A stretch of DNA of 8,650 nucleotides from Thermoflavifilum sp. (GCA_019683625.1 JADGHY010000076.1:1-8650), one strand, 5' to 3'; positions 1 to 7,032 are shown, counted from the first letter of the stretch. Made by a program: numbers and translations. The notes: generated by a model from the sequence alone, not told the origin.

Positions 1-22
1 GAATTCATAAATCAATGTTGTT

Positions 23-30
23 TATATTTG
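23..30 (+). promoter_or_regulatory. Putative Bacteroidota -7 promoter element for the NlpC/P60 gene
   Basis: TATATTTG matches the Bacteroidota housekeeping sigma consensus TAnnTTTG exactly. It lies about 30 bases before the ATG at 61, which would give a short leader. The expected -33 position falls at or before the window edge, so that half cannot be judged. Confidence 0.5.
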
Positions 31-60
31 TACAGTAAACAGTAAAACATTGCTTTGCAG

Positions 61-774
61 ATGATAATTGTTGCGAAAGAGTTATATGTGCTTTGTCTCG
101 CTGCTGTGGTCTGTGGCTTGATGGGCTGCTCTGCAGCGCGTTATGCTTCGCATCCTTCCCATCGTCAGTCGGCTCAAAAGCTAGCTTCTTCTTCGTCTTC
201 CCTGCAATTCATTGATGATATCCGGCTTTATCCGGAACAAAAAGCATCTACTGCAGCTTCAGCTACGCATCAGGTGGGAGATGAAGATCATTCCACCTAT
301 GTTTCACCCATGGCCGCTGCAAGATTGCAGGAGAAATATGCTCGCCTCTTGCAGGTGTCTCCCGCCATGATCACCAACCTGGCCCTTTATCAGTTTATTG
401 ATGAGTGGTTAGGCACGCCTTACAGATATGGCGGCGATGATCAGCAAGGGATAGACTGTTCGGCTTTCGTGCAACGCCTGTATGATGCCGTCTATCATAT
501 CCAGCTCGACCGCACGGCCCTGGGCCTTTACCGCATGATTGATCTGGTGAGGAACCAGGCTCATCTGCGCGAAGGTGATTTGGTGTTTTTTCATACGGGC
601 AGGGGTAAACACATCAATCATGTGGGTGTTTATTTGCAGAATCGGTTTTTTGTACAAGCTTCTACCAGCAATGGTGTCATCATCAGCAGTCTCGATGAGC
701 CCTATTGGAATAAACATTATGCTGCAGCGGGTCGCATCAAAGAAACAGCCGAACAAGATATGGCCGGAAGATAA
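61..774 (+). CDS. NlpC/P60 family cell-wall hydrolase, Spr-like lipoprotein
   Basis: This is a probable periplasmic-facing lipoprotein that cleaves peptidoglycan stem peptides as a cysteine endopeptidase. From the ATG at 61 it has 237 residues. A TTG two codons upstream is also in frame, but an ATG is preferred. The N terminus is a signal peptide ending in a lipobox (GLMGC), with the lipid-bearing Cys at residue 23. A Ser/Ala-rich, low-complexity linker of about 60 residues follows. The C-terminal half is an NlpC/P60 domain: GTPYRYGGDD, then the nucleophile in DCSAF (Cys133), GDLVFF, and the catalytic His in NHVGVY (His187). The segment FVQASTSNGVIISS followed by EPYW closely resembles the E. 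coli Spr/MepS C terminus. The third catalytic position, His in Spr, is Gln199 here; polar substitutes are known in the family. The gene stands alone and converges with the glycosyltransferase gene 10 bases away. The family is secure, while the exact bond cut is inferred. Confidence 0.93.
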   Translation: MIIVAKELYVLCLAAVVCGLMGCSAARYASHPSHRQSAQKLASSSSSLQFIDDIRLYPEQKASTAASATHQVGDEDHSTYVSPMAAARLQEKYARLLQVSPAMITNLALYQFIDEWLGTPYRYGGDDQQGIDCSAFVQRLYDAVYHIQLDRTALGLYRMIDLVRNQAHLREGDLVFFHTGRGKHINHVGVYLQNRFFVQASTSNGVIISSLDEPYWNKHYAAAGRIKETAEQDMAGR

Positions 775-784
775 AAAGATACTT

Positions 785-1543
785 TCAATATCTTCTTCCC
801 GAGAACAGATATCGCAAGGCTATCCACAAGTGGTGAAAAAAATTGGGCAAAATGCCATAGTGTTTTTGAAGAATCAGGTATCGCTCTTTCCAGGCTCTCC
901 GCTGGCGCTGTTTTGAAAGTCCACCTACGGCAAAACAGCTAATGATGGTTTGTGTATGGCAAATGGTTGTACATTGCTTTAAACAACGAATCATCCAATC
1001 GATATCCGCACAAATGTGATATTGTACATCAAATGGAGGTGCCAGTTGCCGGCGCACCACAAAACCCTGATGGGAGACTGCCATACCATATTTCAGGCTT
1101 TTCCAGTTCAGCTGCTCGGGAAGCCGATGCGGGGTGATAGCTGAACGTAAGCCTATGGGATGACCTGCTGCATCCACAAACATTGTTTCGCCGTAATAGG
1201 CATCAGCTTGTTGGCATGAAGCAAAGATTTGCTCCACCGTGTTGTGAGCATATAAATAATCATCTGCATTTAAAAACATCACATAATCACCGGTAGCTAG
1301 TTGCAGGCCTTTGTTCATGGCATCATACAAGCCTTCATCTTTTTCTGAAATCCATTTGGAAAGTTTTGCAGCATACTGCTGAATGACAGTGAGCGTTTCA
1401 TCGGTTGACCCTCCATCAACGATAATATATTCAATTTGGGGATAACTTTGCCGGATCACGCTCTGGATAGTCCGTTCAATAGATTTTCCCGCCTGATAAC
1501 AGACCGTGATAATAGACAAGGTTGGCCATTGCGTTTGTTCCAT
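785..1543 (-). CDS. Family 2 glycosyltransferase (GT-A fold)
   Basis: This enzyme is predicted to transfer a sugar from a nucleotide-sugar donor in the cytoplasm, probably during surface polysaccharide or glycolipid assembly. Acceptor and sugar cannot be read from sequence. With the ATG at 1543 it has 252 residues. It opens with the usual GT2 strand LSIITVCYQ (9-17), followed by VDGGSTDET (42-50), EKDEGLYDAMNKG (67-79) and the metal-binding region NADDY (92-96). SHQGF (157-161) and ADIDWMIR (179-186) are typical of the WcaA/WcaE-like subgroup. There are no membrane helices apart from a weakly hydrophobic tail. A longer frame starts at 1639 in an ATGA overlap with the mqnA stop and would add 32 residues (284 in total). 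That extension has no GT2-like content and begins before the normal family N terminus, so the shorter start is preferred. The gene is downstream of mqnA on the same strand and may be co-transcribed, although the functions are unrelated. Confidence 0.88.
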   Translation of the reverse strand: MEQTQWPTLSIITVCYQAGKSIERTIQSVIRQSYPQIEYIIVDGGSTDETLTVIQQYAAKLSKWISEKDEGLYDAMNKGLQLATGDYVMFLNADDYLYAHNTVEQIFASCQQADAYYGETMFVDAAGHPIGLRSAITPHRLPEQLNWKSLKYGMAVSHQGFVVRRQLAPPFDVQYHICADIDWMIRCLKQCTTICHTQTIISCFAVGGLSKQRQRRAWKERYLILQKHYGILPNFFHHLWIALRYLFSGRRY

Positions 1544-1587
1544 AATTGTTGGGTGAAACGCGATCCGTAAAGATACATTGCTTTGCA

Positions 1588-1601
1588 CCATGAACCATGA
1601 A
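1588..1601. repeat. Short tandem repeat, two copies of CCATGAA
   Basis: Two perfect 7-base copies stand side by side just upstream of the preferred glycosyltransferase start. Simple repeats like this are more usual in non-coding spacer than in a conserved protein, which mildly supports the start at 1543. No function is implied. Confidence 0.5.
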
Positions 1602-1635
1602 CAGCCTTTCTTCTTGTGGCCTCCTGTGCAGGATT

Positions 1636-2433
1636 TCATTCGGCACGGGCATGTGCAAGAAAATGCACTGGCGTTGTGGAATGAATTTCCTCCAGAAAAC
1701 GGAGCATGCCTTTGCGTTTTTCGGCTGTCAATAGGTAACTGATATGTTTGGTGAAATAGGTCCGCACGTCCATATCTGGAAAAGGATGTGCGGCAACTAC
1801 ATGATCCAGATGCTGGGGTTGCAGGCCCATAGAGGTGGCTTCATCAAAAGCCCGGATAAATGCATCGGGTAAAGGTTTATTGGCTATCCAGGCTGCGAAT
1901 ACAAAGGGCAGGCCGGTGTATTGTATCCAGGCCTCTGCCAGATCATACACAAAGGCATGGCGATGACGCAGCCTCAGGGCTCGGTCGCCAATGACCACAG
2001 CGGCCTGATGTCCATTGATCTGCTCTTCAAAACCCGGCTGAGCCGCTACCAGCTCGGGCTGTAGCTTCCAGTAACGTTCCAGCAACAACCTGGCCAGCCT
2101 CACCGAACTCCGGCTTTGGTAATCCAGCAGCAATTGCTTGACTTCCGTAATCGGCACATCTGATAGGATGGATACCGACGCCACGGGTCCTTCGGCACCA
2201 ATACAATAATTGGAAATCACATAAGCCTCGGGTAATTCAGGAATAATGGCCACCGGAATTAATCCTACATCTATTTCATCGTGAATAAGCTGCTGGGCAA
2301 TGCGGGCAGGATAGTCTTCCGTCAATACCAACTGTGAACTTACGGGATGAAAACGAAAACCATAAACCAATGGCCGTGTGTTTAAATAACTTACGCCCGC
2401 AACACGCCATTTCTGCTGATCAACTGCTTCCAT
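1636..2433 (-). CDS. mqnA: Chorismate dehydratase MqnA (futalosine menaquinone pathway)
   Basis: It dehydrates chorismate to 3-[(1-carboxyvinyl)oxy]benzoate, the first committed step of the futalosine route to menaquinone, and is a soluble cytoplasmic enzyme. The 265-residue length is normal for the MqnA/MqnD family, which has a periplasmic-binding-protein-like fold. The N terminus carries the family hallmark VSYLNTRPL (residues 14-22). Then come the binding-fold segment ending DVGLIPVAII (55-64), a segment with SVRLARLL, and AAVVIGDRAL in the second lobe. The start of the protein favours MqnA over MqnD, because MqnD normally lacks the SYLNTRPL opening. No other mqn gene is in the window, so the pathway genes must be scattered elsewhere. 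It is divergent from purB. Its TGA stop overlaps a potential ATG of the following glycosyltransferase frame. I saw no clear promoter element on this strand. Confidence 0.92.
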   Translation of the reverse strand: MEAVDQQKWRVAGVSYLNTRPLVYGFRFHPVSSQLVLTEDYPARIAQQLIHDEIDVGLIPVAIIPELPEAYVISNYCIGAEGPVASVSILSDVPITEVKQLLLDYQSRSSVRLARLLLERYWKLQPELVAAQPGFEEQINGHQAAVVIGDRALRLRHRHAFVYDLAEAWIQYTGLPFVFAAWIANKPLPDAFIRAFDEATSMGLQPQHLDHVVAAHPFPDMDVRTYFTKHISYLLTAEKRKGMLRFLEEIHSTTPVHFLAHARAE

Positions 2434-2538
2434 GCCAACTTAGATTTGCTTAGAGCCGGCAATTTAGCCGGAATTCCACAACTGGCCAATAAGCGTGTAA
2501 TGGCAGCAGCAAAGGAAAGCCTGGATTTTCGTGGATGA

Positions 2539-2570
2539 TTTCGCACAATAGTTTTGTTGTAGTAGCTTTG
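2539..2570 (+). promoter_or_regulatory. Putative Bacteroidota sigma-A promoter of purB
   Basis: TTTC at 2539-2542 (consensus TTTG) is followed after 20 bases by TAGCTTTG at 2563-2570, an exact match to TAnnTTTG. The spacing is the usual one for Bacteroidota. Transcription would begin a few bases after 2570, downstream of the in-frame ATG at 2535 and about 35 bases before the ATG at 2610. This makes 2610 the only usable start. It is the best two-part promoter in the window. Confidence 0.65.
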
Positions 2571-2609
2571 AGCCCGAATCTGCGGGCTTCACATCAACGT
2601 ACACGAAGC

Positions 2610-3953
2610 ATGAATCATTCGCTAACACCGCTCCACGCAATTTCGCCCATCGATGGCCGGTATTATGCAGAGGTGGCTGCCTTAAGCCAATATTTTTCCG
2701 AATATGCGCTCATGCGCTATCGGGTTCAGGTGGAGATTCAATATTTTCTGGCACTTGCCGATGCGGGGATATTTTCTTTTCCGGAAAAAGCCCGCCAGCA
2801 GCTGACAGATTGGTACACCCATTTTACAGAAGCCGATGCAGGCGAAATCAAAAAGCTGGAAAACATCACCCGCCATGATGTTAAGGCTGTTGAATATTTC
2901 ATCAAGCAACGTCTTGATCAGGCGGGATTGCATGCCTACCGGGAATGGGTGCATTTTGCCTTAACATCGCAAGACATTAACAACACCGCCATCCCTTTGC
3001 TCTGGAAAAAAGCCATGGAAGAGCAATATTTCCCGGCGTGCGAACAATTGATTGCCGCATTGGAACAACGGGCCGAAGCCTGGGCCGATATTCCTATGCT
3101 GGCGCGTACCCACGGGCAGCCAGCCTCCCCCACCCGCCTGGGCAAGGAAATCCGAGTGTTTACAGAACGGCTGCGTGCACAACTGGCTCTGCTGAAGGCG
3201 ATACCCTTTACGGCAAAATTCGGCGGCGCCACCGGCAACTTCAATGCCCACCATGTGGCTTTCCCGGAAATTGATTGGGAAGCTTTTGCCGACAGATTTG
3301 TGGGGGAAGTGTTGCGACTTTCCCGCATTCGCTACACCACGCAAATTGAACCTTACGACCATCTCGCCGCCCAGTGCGATGCCCTGCGCCGTGTGAATAA
3401 CATTCTGATTGACTTTTGCCGCGACATTTGGCTCTATATTGCCTTTGATTATTTTCATCAGCAAGTGCATCCCGGCGAAGTAGGCTCTTCGGCCATGCCT
3501 CACAAAGTAAATCCCATTGATTTTGAAAATGCAGAAGGTAACCTGGGCTGGGCCAATGCCGGATGGGATCATCTGGCAAATAAATTGCCTATTTCGCGGC
3601 TGCAGCGCGACCTGACCGACTCCACTGTGTTGCGGAACCTGGGTGTGCCCTTTGCCCATACCCTCCTGGCCTTTTCTTCCATCCAAAAGGGTTGGGCCCG
3701 CCTGCAACTGCATGCCGAAAAACTGCATCATGACCTGGAAGAAAACTGGGTGGTGGTGGCAGAAGCCATCCAAACCCTGCTGCGCAAGGCCGGCTATCCT
3801 GAACCCTACGAAGCATTGAAACAACTCACCAGAGGGCAGCAGCTGAATCAACAAGCTATTCATGCCTTCATCGATCAGCTGCAAATCCCGGAAACCCTCA
3901 AATCCCAAATGAAACAAATCACGCCCTGGAATTATGTGGGCATCGTGAAATAA
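2610..3953 (+). CDS. purB: Adenylosuccinate lyase PurB
   Basis: It catalyses two fumarate-releasing steps of purine synthesis: SAICAR to AICAR, and adenylosuccinate to AMP. It is a cytoplasmic homotetramer of the fumarase/aspartase superfamily. From ATG 2610 it has 447 residues, close to the 456 of E. coli PurB, and it begins at the family's usual LxxISPIDGRY segment. The superfamily signature GSSAMPHKVNPIDFEN starts at residue 292, with the catalytic Ser at 294. The general acid/base His is in ARTHGQP (His168). LTSQDINNTA is the substrate-binding loop. All of this follows the E. coli-type rather than the Bacillus-type enzyme. An in-frame ATG at 2535 would add 25 unrelated residues and lies before the promoter's -7 element, so it is rejected. 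The gene is monocistronic by layout: divergent from mqnA and converging on yraN 6 bases beyond its stop. Confidence 0.97.
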   Translation: MNHSLTPLHAISPIDGRYYAEVAALSQYFSEYALMRYRVQVEIQYFLALADAGIFSFPEKARQQLTDWYTHFTEADAGEIKKLENITRHDVKAVEYFIKQRLDQAGLHAYREWVHFALTSQDINNTAIPLLWKKAMEEQYFPACEQLIAALEQRAEAWADIPMLARTHGQPASPTRLGKEIRVFTERLRAQLALLKAIPFTAKFGGATGNFNAHHVAFPEIDWEAFADRFVGEVLRLSRIRYTTQIEPYDHLAAQCDALRRVNNILIDFCRDIWLYIAFDYFHQQVHPGEVGSSAMPHKVNPIDFENAEGNLGWANAGWDHLANKLPISRLQRDLTDSTVLRNLGVPFAHTLLAFSSIQKGWARLQLHAEKLHHDLEENWVVVAEAIQTLLRKAGYPEPYEALKQLTRGQQLNQQAIHAFIDQLQIPETLKSQMKQITPWNYVGIVK

Positions 3954-3959
3954 CGTAAC

Positions 3960-4316
3960 TCATTGTATGGCATCCGGGATATGATGCAAATGCGGACCTG
4001 TATGAGCATCAAATACGATGGCAATCACATCAAAGCGTACTTCGCCTGCAAAGGGATTTTCTTCCAGATAATGCTGGGCAGCCAATAACAGATCAGCTTC
4101 CTTCTTCGCATCAATGGCATATTCCGGCCACCCACCCCGATATCCAGACCGGGTTTTCACTTCCACAAAAATTAACAATTGACCTTTTCGGGCAATGATA
4201 TCAATTTCCCGATGGGCATCGCGCCAGTTATGATGCACAATTGTGTAGCCCTGCTCTTCCAAATATTGCCGGGCTAGGGCTTCCCCTTGTTTCCCGATTT
4301 GGTGATGAATGGCCAA
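3960..4316 (-). CDS. yraN: YraN / UPF0102 family nuclease-fold protein
   Basis: This is a small cytoplasmic protein of 118 residues with the PD-(D/E)XK (Holliday-junction-resolvase-like) fold. Its biological role is not established, and DNA processing is inferred from the fold. The conserved elements are visible: GKQGE near the N terminus (Glu12), REIDIIA (Glu37, Asp39), the core EVKTR (Glu52, Lys54), and a C-terminal RFDVIAI strand. The length equals that of typical family members. The start appears to be TTG at 4316: the protein then opens MAIHHQIGKQGE, matching the usual opening of family members, and a TGA stop lies nine codons upstream with no in-frame ATG between. An ATT in that interval is the only other unusual candidate. 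It converges with purB and is divergent from manA, so it is probably transcribed alone. Confidence 0.92.
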   Translation of the reverse strand: MAIHHQIGKQGEALARQYLEEQGYTIVHHNWRDAHREIDIIARKGQLLIFVEVKTRSGYRGGWPEYAIDAKKEADLLLAAQHYLEENPFAGEVRFDVIAIVFDAHTGPHLHHIPDAIQ

Positions 4317-4363
4317 GATATCCGCAATAAAATGAAACCCTCAGGCTTTCGCAATAATATATT

Positions 4364-4371
4364 TATTTTTG
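4364..4371 (+). promoter_or_regulatory. Putative -7 promoter element of manA
   Basis: TATTTTTG is an exact TAnnTTTG match inside an AT-rich spacer. No TTTG-like -33 element is found at the expected distance. The element covers the in-frame TTG at 4369, so translation must start further on, at ATG 4390, leaving a leader of only about a dozen bases. Confidence 0.5.
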
Positions 4372-4389
4372 AAACCTTCTCGCAAAGCC

Positions 4390-5616
4390 ATGCACAAGAA
4401 ATTATATCCTGTCATCGGCAAAGTCCAGCATTATGATTGGGGCGGATATGAATTTATTCCGCAGCTGCTGCGGATAGAAAACCCTCAACATAAACCTTAC
4501 GCTGAATATTGGCTGGGTGCTCATCAGGCTGCGTCGGCCGAATTAATCGATCAATCCCATCGTTGCTCACTTTATGCCTGCATTCAGCAATATCCTGTGG
4601 ATACCCTTGGCCCCGCTGTGGAAAGGCAATTCGGGCATTTGCCTTATCTGTTGAAGATCTTAGACGTGCGCCAAATGTTATCCATACAGGTGCATCCCAC
4701 AAAAGAAGCTGCCATAGCAGGTTTTGAAAAGGAACAACGGGCCGGCATACCACTTGACGCCCCCCAGCGCAATTTTAAAGACCGCAACCATAAGCCGGAA
4801 TTGATGGTAGCCCTCAGCGATTTCTGGCTTTTGCATGGGTTTCGCCCCGAGGCAGATTTGTGGAATGCCTTGGAAAAAATTCCATCATTCCGCGGGCTTG
4901 CGAAACGATTCCAACAAGCCGGCTATCGGGGTTTGTATGAAGAACTGATGCTGATGAGCCCCGAGCAGGCAGATGCCTTGCTATGGCCCATCGTAAAAGA
5001 TGCCACACGCCGCCTGGAATCAGAAGCCTGGCCCGTACCCAATGATGACCCGGCTTATTGGCTGGCCCTCGCCGTCAGGCAACATCCGCCCGGAAAGCAT
5101 CTGGACAAAGGCTTATTTTCCTTTTTCCTGATGAACATCGTTCACCTTCAACCCGGAGAAGCCATTTTTCAAGGTGCTGGCGTCCTTCATGCTTACCTGC
5201 GCGGACAGAATGTAGAGATCATGGCTAATTCCGATAATGTGCTGCGGGGCGGACTCACTACCAAACATGTGGATATTCCGGAACTGCTGCAACATATTCA
5301 GTTTGCTCCCGTCCAACCCCAACCCATCCATCCCATCCAGGCAAGAGAAAACGCGGCAGAACAGCTATTTCCTGCTCCGGTTGCCGATTTTCAACTTAGC
5401 CGAATTATCCTGGCTCCCGGACAACATGCCACATTGAAAGCCCATACCACAGAAATCTTGCTGGTGCTGGAAGGACATCTCATCGTTCAGAATTCAGATG
5501 ATCTGGTGCTTTCAGCCGGGCAAAGCGTGGTGATGTTTTACGGGGAAACGATAGATTGCGTAGCTCAAGGTGAAGTGCCTGCCCTGATTTACAGGGCTAC
5601 CGTCCCTCAGCACTGA
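4390..5616 (+). CDS. manA: Mannose-6-phosphate isomerase, class I
   Basis: It interconverts fructose 6-phosphate and mannose 6-phosphate, feeding GDP-mannose and surface glycan synthesis or mannose use. It is a zinc-dependent cytoplasmic enzyme of the cupin fold. The 408 residues match the class I (ManA/PMI40) length. The four zinc ligands known for the family are in place: Gln100 and His102 in SIQVHPTKE, Glu137 in NHKPEL, and His267 in GVLHAYL. The active-site stretch NVEIMANSDNVLRGGLTTKH follows, including the conserved Arg. The opening VQHYDWGG and the early segment EYWLGAH are also characteristic. The last 80 residues form the second cupin barrel. ATG 4390 is chosen over the TTG at 4369 because the latter overlaps the putative -7 element. 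The gene stands alone, divergent from yraN and converging on msrA across 16 bases. Either a biosynthetic or a catabolic role is possible. Confidence 0.96.
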   Translation: MHKKLYPVIGKVQHYDWGGYEFIPQLLRIENPQHKPYAEYWLGAHQAASAELIDQSHRCSLYACIQQYPVDTLGPAVERQFGHLPYLLKILDVRQMLSIQVHPTKEAAIAGFEKEQRAGIPLDAPQRNFKDRNHKPELMVALSDFWLLHGFRPEADLWNALEKIPSFRGLAKRFQQAGYRGLYEELMLMSPEQADALLWPIVKDATRRLESEAWPVPNDDPAYWLALAVRQHPPGKHLDKGLFSFFLMNIVHLQPGEAIFQGAGVLHAYLRGQNVEIMANSDNVLRGGLTTKHVDIPELLQHIQFAPVQPQPIHPIQARENAAEQLFPAPVADFQLSRIILAPGQHATLKAHTTEILLVLEGHLIVQNSDDLVLSAGQSVVMFYGETIDCVAQGEVPALIYRATVPQH

Positions 5617-5632
5617 GGAGTAATCGTGAAAT

Positions 5633-6310
5633 TCAGGAATGTGTCTTAAGCTTATCCTTAAACACCTTTTCAAACTTTTCCAACTTGGGCCTGATGACAA
5701 ACTGGCAATAAGGCTGATTGGGATGGCGGTTGTAATAATTGCGATGATAATCTTCTGCGGGATAAAAAACAGTAAAAGGTTCAATGGTTGTAACTATCGG
5801 CTTATCCCAGGCGCCGGAAGCATCCAAACGCCGCTTATATTCCTCGGCCAATTTGCGCTGCTCTTCATTGTGATAAAATATGGCCGAGCGATATTGCGAA
5901 CCCACATCATTCCCCTGGCGATTCAGCTGGGTGGGATCATGGCTGTACCAGAAAGCTTTCAGCAACTCTTCGTAACTGATTTTTTCGGGATCATATATGA
6001 TGTTGCAGGCTTCTGCATGCCCGGTAGTATCACTGCATACCATTTCATAAGTAGGATTAGGCGTGTGCCCGCCCGTATAGCCGGGAATAACTTCCACTAC
6101 CCCATCCAGTTGTTGAAAAAAAGCCTCTGTACACCAGAAACAGCCTTCGGCAAAAGTGGCTGTGTCAAGCTGTTTATGTGTGGATGCTGCCATAATCATC
6201 GGGTTTGGATTGGTATGCCGTGCGTGCTCTTGCCCGCACGACGGCCATGCATATAAAAAACTTGAGAGCACCAGCCCAGTTAAGGTATTTCGGACAATAT
6301 TGCTGCTCAT
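5633..6310 (-). CDS. msrA: Peptide-methionine (S)-S-oxide reductase MsrA, probably exported
   Basis: It reduces the S-epimer of methionine sulfoxide in oxidised proteins. The 225-residue frame contains a complete MsrA domain. GCFWC has the nucleophile at Cys57 and a second Cys at 60 that probably resolves the disulfide. Next are GYTGGHTPNPTYEMVC, TGHAEA with the catalytic Glu, YDP, HDPTQLNRQGNDVGSQYRS and the C-terminal NQPYCQFVI. Before the domain is a charged N terminus (MSSNIVR), a hydrophobic stretch (LTGLVLSSFLYAW) and SCGQ, followed by a polar linker. This looks like a signal peptide or a lipoprotein signal with Cys25 as the acylation site. The -3 residue is Trp rather than Leu, so the lipobox is irregular. 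The enzyme therefore probably works in the periplasm or on a membrane surface. No msrB domain is fused or adjacent. It is divergent from the YeeE-type transporter genes with a 150-base gap. Confidence 0.95.
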   Translation of the reverse strand: MSSNIVRNTLTGLVLSSFLYAWPSCGQEHARHTNPNPMIMAASTHKQLDTATFAEGCFWCTEAFFQQLDGVVEVIPGYTGGHTPNPTYEMVCSDTTGHAEACNIIYDPEKISYEELLKAFWYSHDPTQLNRQGNDVGSQYRSAIFYHNEEQRKLAEEYKRRLDASGAWDKPIVTTIEPFTVFYPAEDYHRNYYNRHPNQPYCQFVIRPKLEKFEKVFKDKLKTHS

Positions 6311-6432
6311 GTACTTGCAAATCTCTGATCAATTTACGTTTTATTCCCTGCAAAAGTTCGTCAGCAGGTTGTTAAAAATTCAGCGATTGGGCGCTGTGAA
6401 AAAAATAAATTATTCCCATCGAAAAGATAGAG

Positions 6433-6440
6433 TATTTTTG
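6433..6440 (+). promoter_or_regulatory. Putative -7 promoter element of the transporter gene pair
   Basis: TATTTTTG is an exact TAnnTTTG match. Its last base is the first base of an in-frame GTG at 6440, which makes that codon an unlikely start and favours the ATG at 6461. No -33 match is seen at normal spacing. Confidence 0.5.
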
Positions 6441-6460
6441 TGCAAAAATCAGTTGATACA

Positions 6461-7021
6461 ATGATAGATTTTCTTCGACATCCCTGGCCTTGGTATGTGG
6501 CCGGGCCGCTGATCGGGCTTACGGTTCCCTTATTGTTGCTTTTAGGCAACAAGCGCCTGGGAATTTCCTCTACGTTCAGGCAAATATGTGCGGCCTGTGT
6601 GCCCGGTCGGATTTCTTTTTTACGGTACGACTGGAAAAAGCAAAGCTGGAACCTGTATTTCGTTGCCGGTATTTTCTTGGGAGGTTTCCTTGCAGGGCAT
6701 GTGCTGGCTAATCCTGAGCCGGTGCAGGTCTCGGCGCACATGCGGGAATTGTTGCAACAGTGGCATATTCACATGGGAGCAGGATTGCTGCCCGAACAAT
6801 GGTTTAACTGGCATCAATTGTTGAGTTGGCAGGGAATACTGCTCACCGTTGTGGGAGGCTTCCTGGTTGGCTTTGGCACACGCTATGGGGAAGGCTGCAC
6901 CTCGGGTCACGGTATCTTTGGCTTATCGAGCCTGCAATGGCCTTCTTTAATAGCCACCATGGCCTTTTTTGCAGGGGGCATTTTGAGTGCGCATCTGATT
7001 GTACCGCTTTTGTTTAAATAA
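6461..7021 (+). CDS. YeeE/YedE family sulfur-compound transporter, N-terminal half
   Basis: This is an inner-membrane protein of 186 residues, predicted to take up thiosulfate or a similar sulfur species by analogy with TsuA/YeeE. Hydrophobic segments fall at about residues 12-29, 65-83, 124-140 and 161-185. The key motif is GFGTRYGEGCTSGHGIFGLSSLQ (137-159), the classic YeeE/YedE signature with Cys146. Near the N terminus NKRLGISSTFRQICAAC (30-46) corresponds to the family's first motif and carries Cys43 and Cys46. The loop at roughly 84-123 is polar and rich in Trp and His. Full-length YeeE proteins have about 330-350 residues, so this is one half of a two-gene version. The other half follows 11 bases downstream in the same direction. 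ATG 6461 is preferred to GTG 6440, which overlaps the -7 element. Assignment to the family is firm, but the substrate is inferred. Confidence 0.9.
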   Translation: MIDFLRHPWPWYVAGPLIGLTVPLLLLLGNKRLGISSTFRQICAACVPGRISFLRYDWKKQSWNLYFVAGIFLGGFLAGHVLANPEPVQVSAHMRELLQQWHIHMGAGLLPEQWFNWHQLLSWQGILLTVVGGFLVGFGTRYGEGCTSGHGIFGLSSLQWPSLIATMAFFAGGILSAHLIVPLLFK

Positions 7022-7032
7022 AAAATTTGCTT

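Noticed and set aside
1..6. EcoRI site GAATTC exactly at the window start, hinting at a cloned-fragment boundary.
   Set aside because: A six-base site can occur by chance and nothing else suggests vector or cloning junctions.
47..1587. A 13-base exact direct repeat (ACATTGCTTTGCA) at 47-59 and 1575-1587, with a 10-base partial copy at 971-980.
   Set aside because: One chance match of this length is roughly expected in a window of this size. The copies have different contexts, one of them inside a coding region, so no shared function is supported.
2456..2471. Small inverted repeat CCGGC-AATTTA-GCCGG between mqnA and purB, as a possible hairpin, operator or terminator.
   Set aside because: The stem is only 5 base pairs with no T-run, and it lies upstream of both divergent genes, so terminator function makes no sense. 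An operator cannot be supported from one example.
2379..2570. A minus-strand open frame of about 60 codons running through the mqnA-purB spacer and the start of mqnA.
   Set aside because: It has no ATG, overlaps the mqnA N terminus in another frame, and shows no recognisable motif or promoter.
2961..3917. A long open frame (318 codons) antisense to purB.
   Set aside because: It is an antisense shadow of a strongly conserved purB. Its protein has no coherent motifs, and the sense strand fully explains the sequence.
5639..6256. A 205-codon plus-strand frame antisense to msrA.
   Set aside because: The minus strand encodes a complete MsrA with every expected motif. The antisense protein has no recognisable features.
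6318..6325. A -7-like sequence (GAGATTTG, minus strand) in front of msrA.
   Set aside because: It mismatches the invariant first T and lies only about 7 bases from the ATG, with no -33 partner.
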